Positions 17,686 through 26,492 are shown, counted from the first letter of the stretch. The stretch is DNA of 64,000 nt from UBA5336 sp039818165 (GCA_039818165.1 JBCBUL010000001.1:248001-312000), one strand, 5' to 3'. Notes: generated by a model not told the origin, from the letters alone. A program made the numbers and translations.

Positions 17686-18354
17686 CTAATTCAGCCGTTG
17701 CGCGCCATACACCTTTCCGTGCCCCGGCGCTTGAACCACAAGGGCACAACCACTTTCGCAATCCGGAACGGTAGAGACCGCTCCGCCAAACGGCAGGTGG
17801 GAAAGCTTTGCCAGTCCCGTTACCGGATGGACCATATCGGTTTCGTGGTCCCCATCCTTGCGGAACTGGATGAGATGGACATCGCTGGAAAGGCCCGGCG
17901 GGACACTGACGGCCCAACCTTTCGGCGTTTGCTGAAACGAGACCATGGATGCCGCATGCTCTTGTTCGGCTTCTTCCGCGCGCGCAGATTCGGCCGCCGC
18001 GAGGCGCCGGGCGACGCGGTTCGGGCGGTTTCCGGGACACTGCTCAGCACCATTGTAGACGGTTTGAGGTGTGTAAGGACCGCGCAAGCGAAACAGGTCT
18101 GCATAGGCGGCCTGGCGTTCCGTGGACATTTCCATTGCCATCGGGTCCGGTTCGCCAAGGTAGTCCCAATAGTCCACCGACCAGGTAAGGATCAGCACAT
18201 CATCGCGTTGATCATTCACCTCACTGAGCGTGTCATGGGCCTTCGGGCAGGCGGCGCAGTTTTGCGATGCAAACAGCTCCACCAATATCGGTTCCGCCGA
18301 AACTGGCAGGGCTGTTGCGATAAACGCCGCGAAGCTGGCAAGAGATTTCATCAT
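17686..18354 (-). CDS. DUF1223 secreted thioredoxin-like protein
   Basis: 222 aa. Signal peptide ~1-20 (SLASFAAFIATALPVSA). Core begins VELFASQNCAACPKAHDTL, a thioredoxin-like fold with CAAC in place of CxxC, then VDYWDYLGEPDP and YTPQTVYNG, all typical of DUF1223. Function unknown; a periplasmic thiol role is plausible from the CAAC motif. It lies downstream of acnA on the same strand, a pairing recurrent in alphaproteobacteria. Confidence 0.88.
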   Translation of the reverse strand: MMKSLASFAAFIATALPVSAEPILVELFASQNCAACPKAHDTLSEVNDQRDDVLILTWSVDYWDYLGEPDPMAMEMSTERQAAYADLFRLRGPYTPQTVYNGAEQCPGNRPNRVARRLAAAESARAEEAEQEHAASMVSFQQTPKGWAVSVPPGLSSDVHLIQFRKDGDHETDMVHPVTGLAKLSHLPFGGAVSTVPDCESGCALVVQAPGHGKVYGAQRLN

Positions 18355-18419
18355 GGCTGGCGTTTACGTGGCACGGGTCTGACTTGGAAATCAAACGGCT
18401 GTGATAACGCAGTAATTTC

Positions 18420-18449
18420 GGGCCCTGAGGCATAAATGCTCCAGGGCCC
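18420..18449 (-). terminator. Hairpin downstream of acnA
   Basis: GGGCCCTG pairs with CAGGGCCC, and inside it AGCAT pairs with ATGC, giving a long stem just past the acnA stop. No T run follows on the minus strand, so it may be an attenuator, an mRNA-stabilising hairpin or a weak terminator between acnA and the DUF1223 gene. Confidence 0.5.
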
Positions 18450-18465
18450 GAGTGAAAACTGAGAC

Positions 18466-21153
18466 TTAAGCCGCTTCGTTGGCGAGGTTGCGCAGAACGT
18501 AGTGGAGGATGCCGCCATTGCGGTAGTAATCCATCTCGTTCTCCGTATCGATCCGCACCACGGTGTCGACTTCGAACGTCTCGCCGTTGGCCCGCGTGAC
18601 CTGCACTTTCAGGCTCTGGCGCGGTGACAGCATATCAATACCATCAATTGAAACTGTCTCATCGCCAGTTATGGAGTGGCTCTTCCAGCTTTGGCCGTCG
18701 GCAAATTCGAGGGGCAGAACCCCCATACCAATCAGGTTGGAACGGTGAATGCGCTCGAAGCTGCCTGCGATCACGGCGCGCACCCCGAGGAGGACCGTGC
18801 CCTTGGCCGCCCAGTCGCGCGATGAGCCGTTTCCGTAGAGGTCGCCTGCGAAGATGACGAGCTCGCGGCCTTCATCCTTGTAGCGCATCGCGGCATCGTA
18901 AATGTCCATTTGGTCGCCCGATGGGTGATGGACCGTGAAACCGCCTTCAACGCCCGGAACCATCTGGTTTTTGATGCGGATATTGGCGAAGGTGCCGCGC
19001 ATCATGACCTGGTGGTTGCCGCGGCGCGCGCCGTAGGAGTTGAACTCGAGGACGGGAACCTGGTGCTCACGCAGATAGTCGCCGGCCGGGCTGTCGGCTT
19101 TGATATTGCCCGCCGGAGAAATGTGATCGGTGGTGATGGAGTCCGCGAAAAGTCCGAGCACCCGGGCATCTTTCACGTCTGTCAGCGCGTCGGGTGTGAG
19201 GCCCATGCCTTCGAAATAAGGTGGATTCTGCACATAGGTCGATGCCATCGGCCAGTCATAGGTCTGTCCGCCTGACACATCGATGCCTTGCCAGTGCTCA
19301 TCCCCCTTGAAGACGTTGGAATAGCGATTGGAGAACATGTCCGGCGTCACGGCTTCGCGCATCACTGCCTGGATTTCAGCGTTTGTTGGCCAGATGTCCT
19401 TCAGGTAGACGTCGTTGCCATCCTGATCTTGGCCAATCGGGTCCTTTGCGACATTGATCTTCAGAGAGCCCGCGATCGCATAAGCCACGACCAATGGTGG
19501 GCTTGCGAGATAATTCGCCTTGATGTCAGGCCCGATCCGGCCCTCGAAATTCCGGTTGCCCGACAGAACCGAGCAAGAGACCAGATCGCCCTCGGAGATG
19601 GCGTCGGCCAGCTCTTTCGGCAGGGGGCCGGAATTGCCGATACAAGTCGTGCAGCCATAGCCCACGAGGTTGAAGCCCAGAGCATCCAGATCATCCTGCA
19701 GTCCGGCTTTGGCGATGTAGTCCGTCACCACCTGGGAGCCTGGCGCGAAGGAAGTCTTCACCCAGGGTTTCCGGGTTAGTCCCTTGGTCGCTGCGTTGCG
19801 CGCGAGCAAGCCTGCGCCGATCAGCACGGACGGGTTCGATGTGTTGGTGCAGGATGTGATCGCCGCGATGAACACATCGCCATGGTCGACGGTGTAGTCC
19901 TGCCCTGCGACCTTGGTTGGGTTGCTGGCATCATTCGCCTTGCCAAATTCCTTGGACATGGCTTCTGCAAAGCGAGTGTCTGCTTCGTCCAGAAGCACAC
20001 GATCTTGCGGGCGTTTTGGCCCGGAAATGGACGGCTTTACGCTGGCCAGGTCGAGCTCGATTGTGTCGGTGAAAACGGGATCAGCCATGTCCGGCGCCCA
20101 ATAGCCCTGGGCCTTGGCATAGGCTTCGGCCAGGGCGACGCGGTCGGCATCGCGGCCCGTGTCTGTCAGATAGGTGATTGTCTCATTGTCGACCGGGAAG
20201 AAGCCACAGGTCGCGCCATATTCCGGCGCCATGTTGGAGATTGTGGCCTGGTCTTCGAGCGTAAGGTTGGCGAGGCCCGGTCCGTAGAATTCCACAAACT
20301 TACCCACAACGCCTTTTTCGCGAAGCATTTGGACAACGGTCAGCACGAGGTCCGTGGCTGTCGCGCCTTCCGGCAGGGCGCCATTCAGCTTGAAGCCAAT
20401 GACTTCCGGAATGAGCATCGAGATCGGCTGGCCCAGCATGGCGGCTTCTGCCTCGATGCCACCCACGCCCCAGCCGAGCACCGCAAGGGCGTTGATCATG
20501 GTGGTGTGGCTATCGGTGCCGACGCAGGTGTCGAAGTAAGCGACGGTTTCGCCGTTTTCTTCTTTGGTCCAGACGGTCTGGCCGAGATATTCGAGGTTCA
20601 CCTGGTGGCAGATGCCGGTGCCCGGCGGCACAACGCGGAAATTCTGAAACGCCGACGACCCCCAGCGCAGGAATTCATAGCGCTCGCCATTGCGCTCATA
20701 CTCGCGTTCGACGTTCTTCACGAAGCTGTCCGGGCTGGCGAAATGGTCGACCATCACCGAGTGGTCGATGACCAGATCCACGGGCACTTGCGGATTGATG
20801 GCTTCGGCGGAGGCGCCGAGCTTTTGGGCCGCATCGCGCATGGCGGCCAAGTCGACAACTGCGGGGACGCCGGTGAAGTCCTGCATCAGAACGCGGGCCG
20901 GGCGGTAGGCGATTTCGTGTTTGGCGCTGCCCTTATCTGTCAGCCAGTTCGCCATGGCGACGATATCGTCTTTCGTAACGGTCTTTCCGTCTTCAAACCG
21001 CAGTAGATTCTCCAAAAGTACCTTCAGTGAAGCTGGCAAGCTGGACACATCACCCAGGCCGTTCTCGCCGGCAGCTTCCAGCGAATAATAGCTGTAGGTT
21101 TTGCCCGCGGCGGTCAGCGTGCGTTCGGATTTGAAGCTGTCGAGTGAAGCCAT
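18466..21153 (-). CDS. acnA: Aconitate hydratase A
   Basis: 895 aa, normal for the AcnA/IRP type. Converts citrate to isocitrate in the TCA cycle through a [4Fe-4S] cluster. Seen: VLMQDFTGVPAVVDLAAMRD, the cluster region CVGTDSHTTMINALAVLGWG, AITSCTNTSNPSV, and GYGCTTCIGNSGPLP with the cluster cysteines; the C-terminal swivel domain has GDLYGNGSSRDWAAKG. Begins MASLDSF. A perfect inverted repeat in the leader may be regulatory. Confidence 0.98.
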   Translation of the reverse strand: MASLDSFKSERTLTAAGKTYSYYSLEAAGENGLGDVSSLPASLKVLLENLLRFEDGKTVTKDDIVAMANWLTDKGSAKHEIAYRPARVLMQDFTGVPAVVDLAAMRDAAQKLGASAEAINPQVPVDLVIDHSVMVDHFASPDSFVKNVEREYERNGERYEFLRWGSSAFQNFRVVPPGTGICHQVNLEYLGQTVWTKEENGETVAYFDTCVGTDSHTTMINALAVLGWGVGGIEAEAAMLGQPISMLIPEVIGFKLNGALPEGATATDLVLTVVQMLREKGVVGKFVEFYGPGLANLTLEDQATISNMAPEYGATCGFFPVDNETITYLTDTGRDADRVALAEAYAKAQGYWAPDMADPVFTDTIELDLASVKPSISGPKRPQDRVLLDEADTRFAEAMSKEFGKANDASNPTKVAGQDYTVDHGDVFIAAITSCTNTSNPSVLIGAGLLARNAATKGLTRKPWVKTSFAPGSQVVTDYIAKAGLQDDLDALGFNLVGYGCTTCIGNSGPLPKELADAISEGDLVSCSVLSGNRNFEGRIGPDIKANYLASPPLVVAYAIAGSLKINVAKDPIGQDQDGNDVYLKDIWPTNAEIQAVMREAVTPDMFSNRYSNVFKGDEHWQGIDVSGGQTYDWPMASTYVQNPPYFEGMGLTPDALTDVKDARVLGLFADSITTDHISPAGNIKADSPAGDYLREHQVPVLEFNSYGARRGNHQVMMRGTFANIRIKNQMVPGVEGGFTVHHPSGDQMDIYDAAMRYKDEGRELVIFAGDLYGNGSSRDWAAKGTVLLGVRAVIAGSFERIHRSNLIGMGVLPLEFADGQSWKSHSITGDETVSIDGIDMLSPRQSLKVQVTRANGETFEVDTVVRIDTENEMDYYRNGGILHYVLRNLANEAA

Positions 21154-21164
21154 GGCGAAAAACC

Positions 21165-21192
21165 CCGCAATCTGTTTTGTGTTGGATTGCGG
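21165..21192 (-). promoter_or_regulatory. Inverted repeat in the acnA leader
   Basis: CCGCAATC and GATTGCGG form a perfect 8-bp inverted repeat around 12 bases, 12 to 39 bases upstream of the acnA start. It could be an operator or an RNA hairpin near the ribosome binding site. Confidence 0.35.
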
Positions 21193-21316
21193 CCTGTTTA
21201 GACCTGCTTTGCCACGGCGGCAATGAGACCAAAGAGGCGCAGCGCTTTATCGCACCCATTGGGTTGTGCCTGGCGCTTTGGAGTGTTGAAGACAACGCAA
21301 TTGAGAAGCGAGCGAT

Positions 21317-22255
21317 TTGATGGGCGTTGCGAAAAAAATAGACTCTCTACCTTCGCACGAAGAGCAATACTCCCCGATTGGCGAAGGCCTCATGTCGGAC
21401 GTTTGGTATGTGGCGGCCCAGTCGCGTAACTTGAAACGCGGCTTGCCGCGCGAGATACCCATCTGTAATGGCGTGTTGCATTTGCGCCGGGAGCAGGACG
21501 GCGCCGTGATGGCCCATTTTGATGGCAGGCCCGCTAATGTCGTCGAGAGCGAAGATCTCGTCTGGTACTTTCATTCCGGCGTTGAGTGCCCCGTAAATGC
21601 CCGTTCAGAGCCGTTCAAGTTCGGCGGCCCGAAGGGCAAGGTCCGGTTCTGCGAGAATGTAGTTATTCCCGCCCACCAGGATGATGCCGCCTATGGACTG
21701 CTAGACCCCGCGCACACGCCGTTTGTGCACAAGAGCCCGCTCTGGCGTGGCAACGGCATCCTGAAGCCGAAGACAAAACCGTTCGAGCCGAATGACTTTG
21801 GCTGGACCATGTTGCCCCACGCGCCGGTCAACTCGGATATCTACAAGCTGATTGGCGGCCAGATCCGCGTTCGTATCGAGTTTCGCATGCCGGGCCTGCG
21901 CGCGGAGTATATCGAGAACAAGGCCCACACAGTGTTGGGCCTCACGGCACTGACCCCAATCGACGACCGGCACACGCGCTTGCGCCAGATCTTTTTCTGG
22001 AACAGCCCGATCCTGAACATGATCCGGCCGCTTGCGCCTCTGGCTGCGGGGCCGTTCCTCAAGCAGGACGTGAATATCATGGGCCTGCGCCGGAAAAACG
22101 AAGCCTTCCAGCCGGGCAAGGGCACGCTGGTCGGTGATAGCGACAAGCAGTTCCTCTGGTATCTCGCCCACAAGAAGGCGTGGCAGAAGGCCCGCGCCGA
22201 CGGCGTCCCCTTCGTGAATCCGCACAAAGCGCAGACCCTGCACTGGAAAACCTGA
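21317..22255 (+). CDS. Rieske-oxygenase-like protein lacking the Rieske cluster
   Basis: 312 aa; an alternative start at 21389 (MSDVWYVAAQ, with GAAGG upstream) is close to the usual family N-terminus. The opening WYVAAQSRNLKRGLPREIPI and the catalytic part match aromatic-ring-hydroxylating oxygenase alpha subunits: YGLLDPAHTPFVHKSPLWR gives the two iron-binding His (132 and 137), and KQDVNIMGLRR offers the Asp. The stretch that should hold the CxH...CxxH 2Fe-2S site is missing: the chain goes from DGAVMAHFDGRPA straight to VVESEDLVWYF. The protein may be a structural relic or use another electron donor. Frame is intact, so this is not a simple frameshift. Confidence 0.75.
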   Translation: MMGVAKKIDSLPSHEEQYSPIGEGLMSDVWYVAAQSRNLKRGLPREIPICNGVLHLRREQDGAVMAHFDGRPANVVESEDLVWYFHSGVECPVNARSEPFKFGGPKGKVRFCENVVIPAHQDDAAYGLLDPAHTPFVHKSPLWRGNGILKPKTKPFEPNDFGWTMLPHAPVNSDIYKLIGGQIRVRIEFRMPGLRAEYIENKAHTVLGLTALTPIDDRHTRLRQIFFWNSPILNMIRPLAPLAAGPFLKQDVNIMGLRRKNEAFQPGKGTLVGDSDKQFLWYLAHKKAWQKARADGVPFVNPHKAQTLHWKT

Positions 22256-22309
22256 CCCGAAAAGCGCAATAGATGACAGTCTGGCACGAAACCGGCTAAC
22301 ACAGCCGTC

Positions 22310-22882
22310 ATGGCCGATGCGCTCCTCTCCGCAACTGATCTCGCCGCTGCGCGCGGGGAGCGGCTCTTGTTCCGGGAGGTTTCGCTCTCCGTGGACGCTG
22401 GCGACGCGCTTGTCCTGCGCGGGGCAAACGGGGCGGGGAAAACCACGTTGCTGCGCATTCTCGCAGGGCTAACCCGTGCGGAGGCCGGCGAGGTGAGCCG
22501 CCCCCAGCCGGTCCACTGGATTGCCCATCGCACCGGCCTGAAGCCCCATGAAACCCCGCGCCAGCACCTGGCGCTCTGGGCTAAGGCCTGGGGCGCGGAA
22601 GCTGATGTGGAAGATGTGTTGAAATCCGCGGGTCTGGCCCGCCCCGCCGACGTGTCGGCTCGGCTCCTGTCTGCGGGGCAACGCCAGCGCACGGCGCTTG
22701 CCCGGCTGAAACTCCACGCCCGCCCTGTCTGGCTGATGGACGAACCCTTCAGCGCGCTGGATGTGGATGCCCGCGCCGCATTGGAAGCCGATATTCAACA
22801 GCACCGCGCCAAGGGCGGCGCCGTGATCGCCGCGATCCACGGCGAGCCGGGCTTTGCGCCGAGCGGGGAGTTCCGGCTTTGA
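22310..22882 (+). CDS. ccmA: Heme exporter ATP-binding protein CcmA
   Basis: 190 aa, short for an ABC ATPase as usual for CcmA. Powers the CcmABCD complex that releases holo-CcmE in cytochrome c maturation. Seen: Walker A GANGAGKTTLL, signature LLSAGQRQR, Walker B VWLMDEPFSALD, and the switch region AAIHGEP. Its TGA overlaps the TTG of the following small gene. First gene of the ccm cluster. Confidence 0.95.
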   Translation: MADALLSATDLAAARGERLLFREVSLSVDAGDALVLRGANGAGKTTLLRILAGLTRAEAGEVSRPQPVHWIAHRTGLKPHETPRQHLALWAKAWGAEADVEDVLKSAGLARPADVSARLLSAGQRQRTALARLKLHARPVWLMDEPFSALDVDARAALEADIQQHRAKGGAVIAAIHGEPGFAPSGEFRL

Positions 22883-23055
22883 GCTGGTTAGTTCTCGCGC
22901 TGTGGACCATTTTGGCATTTATCCTTGGGCTTGCTGCGATGTACGTGGTGGGTTGGCGGAATTGGTCCGACGGTTGGGAAGGCGGGATCCCAACCTTTGC
23001 CTTCATCTTCGGCCTTGGCCTCATCCATTGGCGAAAGCTCCGTAAGTATGACTAA
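22879..23055 (+). CDS. Small membrane protein between ccmA and ccmB, 58 aa
   Basis: TTG start at 22879 overlapping the ccmA stop (TTGA), stop TAA at 23053-23055 overlapping the ccmB ATG (ATGACTAA, 8 bases). The peptide has one hydrophobic helix (WLVLALWTILAFILGLAAMY), a Trp-rich loop (GWRNWSDGW), a second hydrophobic stretch (IPTFAFIFGLGLIHW) and a basic end (RKLRKYD). Two membrane segments likely. The overlaps at both ends argue for a real translated gene; an ATG at 22939 would give a shorter product. No family recognised; its place suggests a link to heme export. Confidence 0.6.
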   Translation: MSWLVLALWTILAFILGLAAMYVVGWRNWSDGWEGGIPTFAFIFGLGLIHWRKLRKYD

Positions 23056-23716
23056 CCCCGCCCCGCTCTCTTCCACCTTCCGACAGGCGCTTGCCGAAGC
23101 CTGGGCCGGCGGCGCGGGCGCCATGCTGCCCGTGGGGTTCTTCGCTGGCGCGGCCATGCTGGTGCCGTTCGGGATCGGGCATGGCAATGAGATGCTGGCC
23201 GCCATCGGGCCGGGCATTCTCTGGGTGGCGCTCGCGCTCTCCAGCCTCGTCACCATGGAGCGTCTCTTTCAGGCCGACCTCGAAGACGGCGCGCTGGATC
23301 TTTGGATTCAGACCGATGCCCCCTTGAGCGCCATCGCGGTCGCCAAGACGTTGGCGCACTGGATCGCGGCGGGCTTGCCGCTCGCCCTCATCACGCCGCT
23401 GCTCGGTCTGATCCTGCAGGTGCCACCATCCGACCTTCTCCCCGCCAGCGCGGCCTACGCCGTGGGCGGGCTCGCCTTTTTCCTTTGGGGCGGTGTCGGT
23501 GCGGCGCTTACGGCCACGGTGCGGCGCGGCGGCTTGCTGATCGCGCTCATTGCCCTGCCGCTCTATGTGCCCACGGCGATCTTCGGGGCCATGACGCTGC
23601 AATCTGACGCTGCTGGATTGTCGCCAGAGGCGCTATATCTGGGAGCAGCAACGCTGTTTGCCCTGGCCACGGCGCCCTTTGCCATGGCCGCAGCACTTCG
23701 GCTTGCGGCTGACTAA
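23048..23716 (+). CDS. ccmB: Heme exporter membrane protein CcmB
   Basis: 222 aa from the ATG at 23048; the frame extends to 22925 but that part belongs to the small gene region. About six membrane helices. Family signs: the N-terminal FRQALAEAWAGGAGAMLPVGFF, VTMERLFQADLEDGALDLW and the glycine-rich helices. Membrane partner of CcmA and CcmC. Overlaps the upstream small gene by 8 bases. Confidence 0.94.
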   Translation: MTNPAPLSSTFRQALAEAWAGGAGAMLPVGFFAGAAMLVPFGIGHGNEMLAAIGPGILWVALALSSLVTMERLFQADLEDGALDLWIQTDAPLSAIAVAKTLAHWIAAGLPLALITPLLGLILQVPPSDLLPASAAYAVGGLAFFLWGGVGAALTATVRRGGLLIALIALPLYVPTAIFGAMTLQSDAAGLSPEALYLGAATLFALATAPFAMAAALRLAAD

Positions 23717-23726
23717 AGGACCAAAC

Positions 23727-24452
23727 ATGATCCAGGCTTTTGCCAATCCACACCGTTTCATGGCCTTCAGTAAGGCGGCCCAACCCTGGCTCTATGGCGC
23801 GGCCGCGCTGATGATCGCCTACAGCTTGTGGCAGGCGTTTTATGTCGTCGCGCCGGAGCTTTACCAAGGCGATAGCGCGCGCATCCTGTTCATCCATGTG
23901 CCGGCCGCCTGGCTTGGCATGGCGTGCTATGTGGGCATGGCTGTGGCGAGCTTTGTCTGGTTTATCTGGCGCCATGAATTGGCAGACACCGCCGCAAAGG
24001 CCATCGCCCCCATAGGCGCAGCCTATTGCGCCGTTTGTCTCTATACCGGTGCGATCTGGGGCAAGCCGACCTGGGGCACCTGGTGGCAATGGGATGATGC
24101 CCGCATGGTCTCCATGCTGGTTCTTTTGTTCCTCTACCTCGGATACATGGCCATCCGCGCGGCCATGGACACGCGCCAGAAGGCGGCTCGCGCCGGGGCC
24201 ATCCTCGCCTTGGTGGGCGTCATCAATGTGCCGATCATCAAGTTCAGCGTCGATATCTGGGCGAGCCTGCACCAGCCCGCCAGTGTGGTGCGCCTGGACG
24301 GGCCGAGCATGGACCCGTCATACCTCTACCCTCTTCTTATCGGTGCCCTTGGGCATACCTTGCTGATGACGGCTCTAACCTTCACCGCGATGCGCACCGA
24401 TGTCATGACGCGCCGGGCAAATGCCCTTCTGCTGAGCCAGGCTGCGGCCTGA
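23727..24452 (+). CDS. ccmC: Heme-handling membrane protein CcmC
   Basis: 241 aa from the ATG at 23727, preceded by AAAGGA; the frame to 23658 overlaps ccmB. Six membrane helices. Carries the signature tryptophan-rich periplasmic loop WGKPTWGTWWQWDDARM, and the two heme-ligand histidines are in FIHVPAAW and SLHQPASV. CcmC loads heme onto CcmE. Follows ccmB by 10 bases. Confidence 0.96.
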   Translation: MIQAFANPHRFMAFSKAAQPWLYGAAALMIAYSLWQAFYVVAPELYQGDSARILFIHVPAAWLGMACYVGMAVASFVWFIWRHELADTAAKAIAPIGAAYCAVCLYTGAIWGKPTWGTWWQWDDARMVSMLVLLFLYLGYMAIRAAMDTRQKAARAGAILALVGVINVPIIKFSVDIWASLHQPASVVRLDGPSMDPSYLYPLLIGALGHTLLMTALTFTAMRTDVMTRRANALLLSQAAA

Positions 24453-24477
24453 CGGATTGATCGAACGGGACGTATTC

Positions 24478-24633
24478 ATGCTGCCGCAATTTGAAGACCA
24501 CGCGCCTTATATTTACGCGGCCTACGGGCTGGCGGCGGTGACGCTCGGCGTGTTGGTGGCTGTTATTCTGTTCCGTGCGCGGTCTGCGAAGAATAGGCTG
24601 GAGCGACTGCAGCGCCAGGTCGACGAGGAGTGA
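24478..24633 (+). CDS. ccmD: Heme exporter protein CcmD
   Basis: 51 aa. ATG at 24478, TGA at 24631-24633. One membrane helix (YAAYGLAAVTLGVLVAVILF) followed by a charged cytoplasmic tail (RLERLQRQVDEE), the standard CcmD design. CcmD ties CcmE to CcmABC and is needed for release of holo-CcmE. Lies between ccmC and ccmG in the usual order. Confidence 0.9.
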   Translation: MLPQFEDHAPYIYAAYGLAAVTLGVLVAVILFRARSAKNRLERLQRQVDEE

Positions 24634-24637
24634 TCCC

Positions 24638-25189
24638 ATGAAGCGCTGGCTGTTCGCCCTTCCGCTGGTGGCTCTGCTCGCCATTGGTGGCGTGGGCATG
24701 GTGCGACTCTTCGATGGGACCAAACCGACGTTCGAACTCGGCAATCGCGATGCGCCCACCATGGTGTTCGAGGCGATGGACGGCGGCCCCGCGATAAACT
24801 TCGCCGAATTGCCCAGCGATGAAGCCGTGGTGGTGAACCTCTGGGCGAGCTGGTGCACGCCGTGCGTAGTGGAACATCCCCTTCTGATGGAACTGGCCGA
24901 ACGCCATCCGGGCCAGGTTCATGGACTTGTCTATGAAGACACACCGGAGAATGCGGGAGCCTTCCTGGCCCAGCGCGGCAATCCGTTTACCCGTCTGGCC
25001 CTGGATCCGACGGGGCAAGGGGGCCTTGAGTTCGGCCTGACGGGCGTGCCGGAAACCTTCATCATCGCGCCCGGCGGGATCATTACCCATCACCACCGGG
25101 GCGTGCTTGAACCGGACGATATCGAAAGGCTGTCCGCCAAACTGCTGGCAAGTTCCGAAATGCCCGCGCCGGGAGCGGACGTCCCCTAG
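24638..25189 (+). CDS. ccmG: Thiol:disulfide interchange protein CcmG/DsbE
   Basis: 183 aa from the ATG at 24638, four bases after the ccmD stop. An N-terminal anchor (LFALPLVALLAIGGVGMV) holds a periplasmic thioredoxin domain with active site WASWCTPC and the cis-proline region GVPETFII. Reduces apocytochrome c thiols before heme attachment. Last gene of the cluster; its stop shares CTAG with the convergent LpoA-like gene. ccmE, ccmF and ccmH are not in the window. Confidence 0.94.
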   Translation: MKRWLFALPLVALLAIGGVGMVRLFDGTKPTFELGNRDAPTMVFEAMDGGPAINFAELPSDEAVVVNLWASWCTPCVVEHPLLMELAERHPGQVHGLVYEDTPENAGAFLAQRGNPFTRLALDPTGQGGLEFGLTGVPETFIIAPGGIITHHHRGVLEPDDIERLSAKLLASSEMPAPGADVP

Positions 25190-26490
25190 TTGATCGCCGG
25201 TGTAAACGTCGTGCCCGCTGGCGACACAATTTCAGCACCTTCGCGCGTATCAATCTCCATGATCGCGAGGGATCGTTGGGGCGTGCCGTCGGCGCGGAAC
25301 CGGAACAGGCCGTTGGCCCCCAGGTAGCCCTGGGCGTTCGTGATGCCGCCATAGTCGAGCCGGTTGCGGCGTTTCAGGTCAATCGCAACCGCAGCGGCAT
25401 CATATCCAAGGCTGGAGAGGTTTGTGGGCGCCACGCCATAAACCCGGCGATAACGCGCCTCAAAGTCTGCCACGCGGTCATCGTCTGGGACGGCGAACCA
25501 GGCGCCATTCAGCGTGGGCTCACGCCAAATGGACGGATCATCCCACTGGCTGGTGCCGAGCATGCGGATGTTGCGGAAATCCACGCCGTAATAAGGCAAC
25601 AACGGAGCAACCGAGCGCAGTTTCACGCCCGATTCCGGGATCATCACCCCAACGCGTCCGGGATTATCCTCCACCATGGGGGCGAGGATGTTGGCGATGG
25701 CTTCCGCCTCATCCACAGGGGCAGCATTGGTGGGATCGTAAAACTGGCTGGCAAGCACATAGGCGCCGTTGGCGGCGGAGTATTGACGCAGGGCCTGCTC
25801 GACGCGCCGTCCATAGGCGCTGTCCGGGCCGAGATAGGCAAACGCTTCCACGCCCTGAAACGCAGCATATTCAACAACCCGCGCGACTTCTTCTTCCACG
25901 GTGAACGAGGCGAGGTAAGCGCCGCCGCCGGCTGCGGTCGGATCGTTGGAAAATGCGATGACGGGGGCATTTTCGCCGCGCGCCAGTGGGGTTACGCTTC
26001 GTACATTGTCTGCAAAGAGCGGCCCCAGGATGACATCCGCGCCCTCTTCGATGGAGGTTGTGGCGGCAGCTTCTGTGCCAGTGACTGTTCCGGCTGTGTC
26101 TTTTGGAATGACCAGGAAATTCTCATCTGCCAGTTCAAACAGGGCCATTTCGATGCCGGCCAGCATGCCCTGGGCTTCATCTCGAACGCGGCGGTTGGGA
26201 TGGGAAAAGGGTAGCAGGACGGCGGCGCGGGTGATCTCACGCCCGATCATATGCGGTGGGGTCAGGCCGTCGACCTGCGCGCGCGCAATCTCGTCCTTGG
26301 TCGGCTTGGGTTTGTCGGGTTTCGTGCCTGCCTGATCGATACCGCTGGGCAATTGCGGCTTTGGCTCTACCCGCGGATCGCCCGATGAGGGACTGAGGGG
26401 TGGGTTGGATGGGCCGCTTGCGCATCCCGCCATCACAATGGCTGCAAGCAGAAGACTTGGCGCCAGGGCCAACACGCGCAATGGTTTCAT
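25186..26490 (-). CDS. LpoA-like penicillin-binding protein activator lipoprotein
   Basis: 434 aa from the ATG at 26490, with GGAGG eight bases upstream. Lipobox at VMAGC after a hydrophobic signal, then a Pro-rich linker (~25-75). The rest is a periplasmic binding protein type I fold of the LpoA/YraM kind (ITRAAVLLPFSHPNRRVRDE ... DVILGPLFADNVRSVTPLAR ... APVIAFSNDPTAAG ... GAWFAVPDD). LpoA activates PBP1A in gammaproteobacteria; in this group the role is inferred from homology and from the conserved neighbour rsmI. Attached to a membrane in the periplasm. Confidence 0.85.
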   Translation of the reverse strand: MKPLRVLALAPSLLLAAIVMAGCASGPSNPPLSPSSGDPRVEPKPQLPSGIDQAGTKPDKPKPTKDEIARAQVDGLTPPHMIGREITRAAVLLPFSHPNRRVRDEAQGMLAGIEMALFELADENFLVIPKDTAGTVTGTEAAATTSIEEGADVILGPLFADNVRSVTPLARGENAPVIAFSNDPTAAGGGAYLASFTVEEEVARVVEYAAFQGVEAFAYLGPDSAYGRRVEQALRQYSAANGAYVLASQFYDPTNAAPVDEAEAIANILAPMVEDNPGRVGVMIPESGVKLRSVAPLLPYYGVDFRNIRMLGTSQWDDPSIWREPTLNGAWFAVPDDDRVADFEARYRRVYGVAPTNLSSLGYDAAAVAIDLKRRNRLDYGGITNAQGYLGANGLFRFRADGTPQRSLAIMEIDTREGAEIVSPAGTTFTPAIN

Positions 26491-26492
26491 CG

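Noticed and set aside
19882..21006. A 374-codon open frame antisense to acnA
   Set aside because: Shadow of a strongly conserved gene; no signal, motif or initiation site that stands out.
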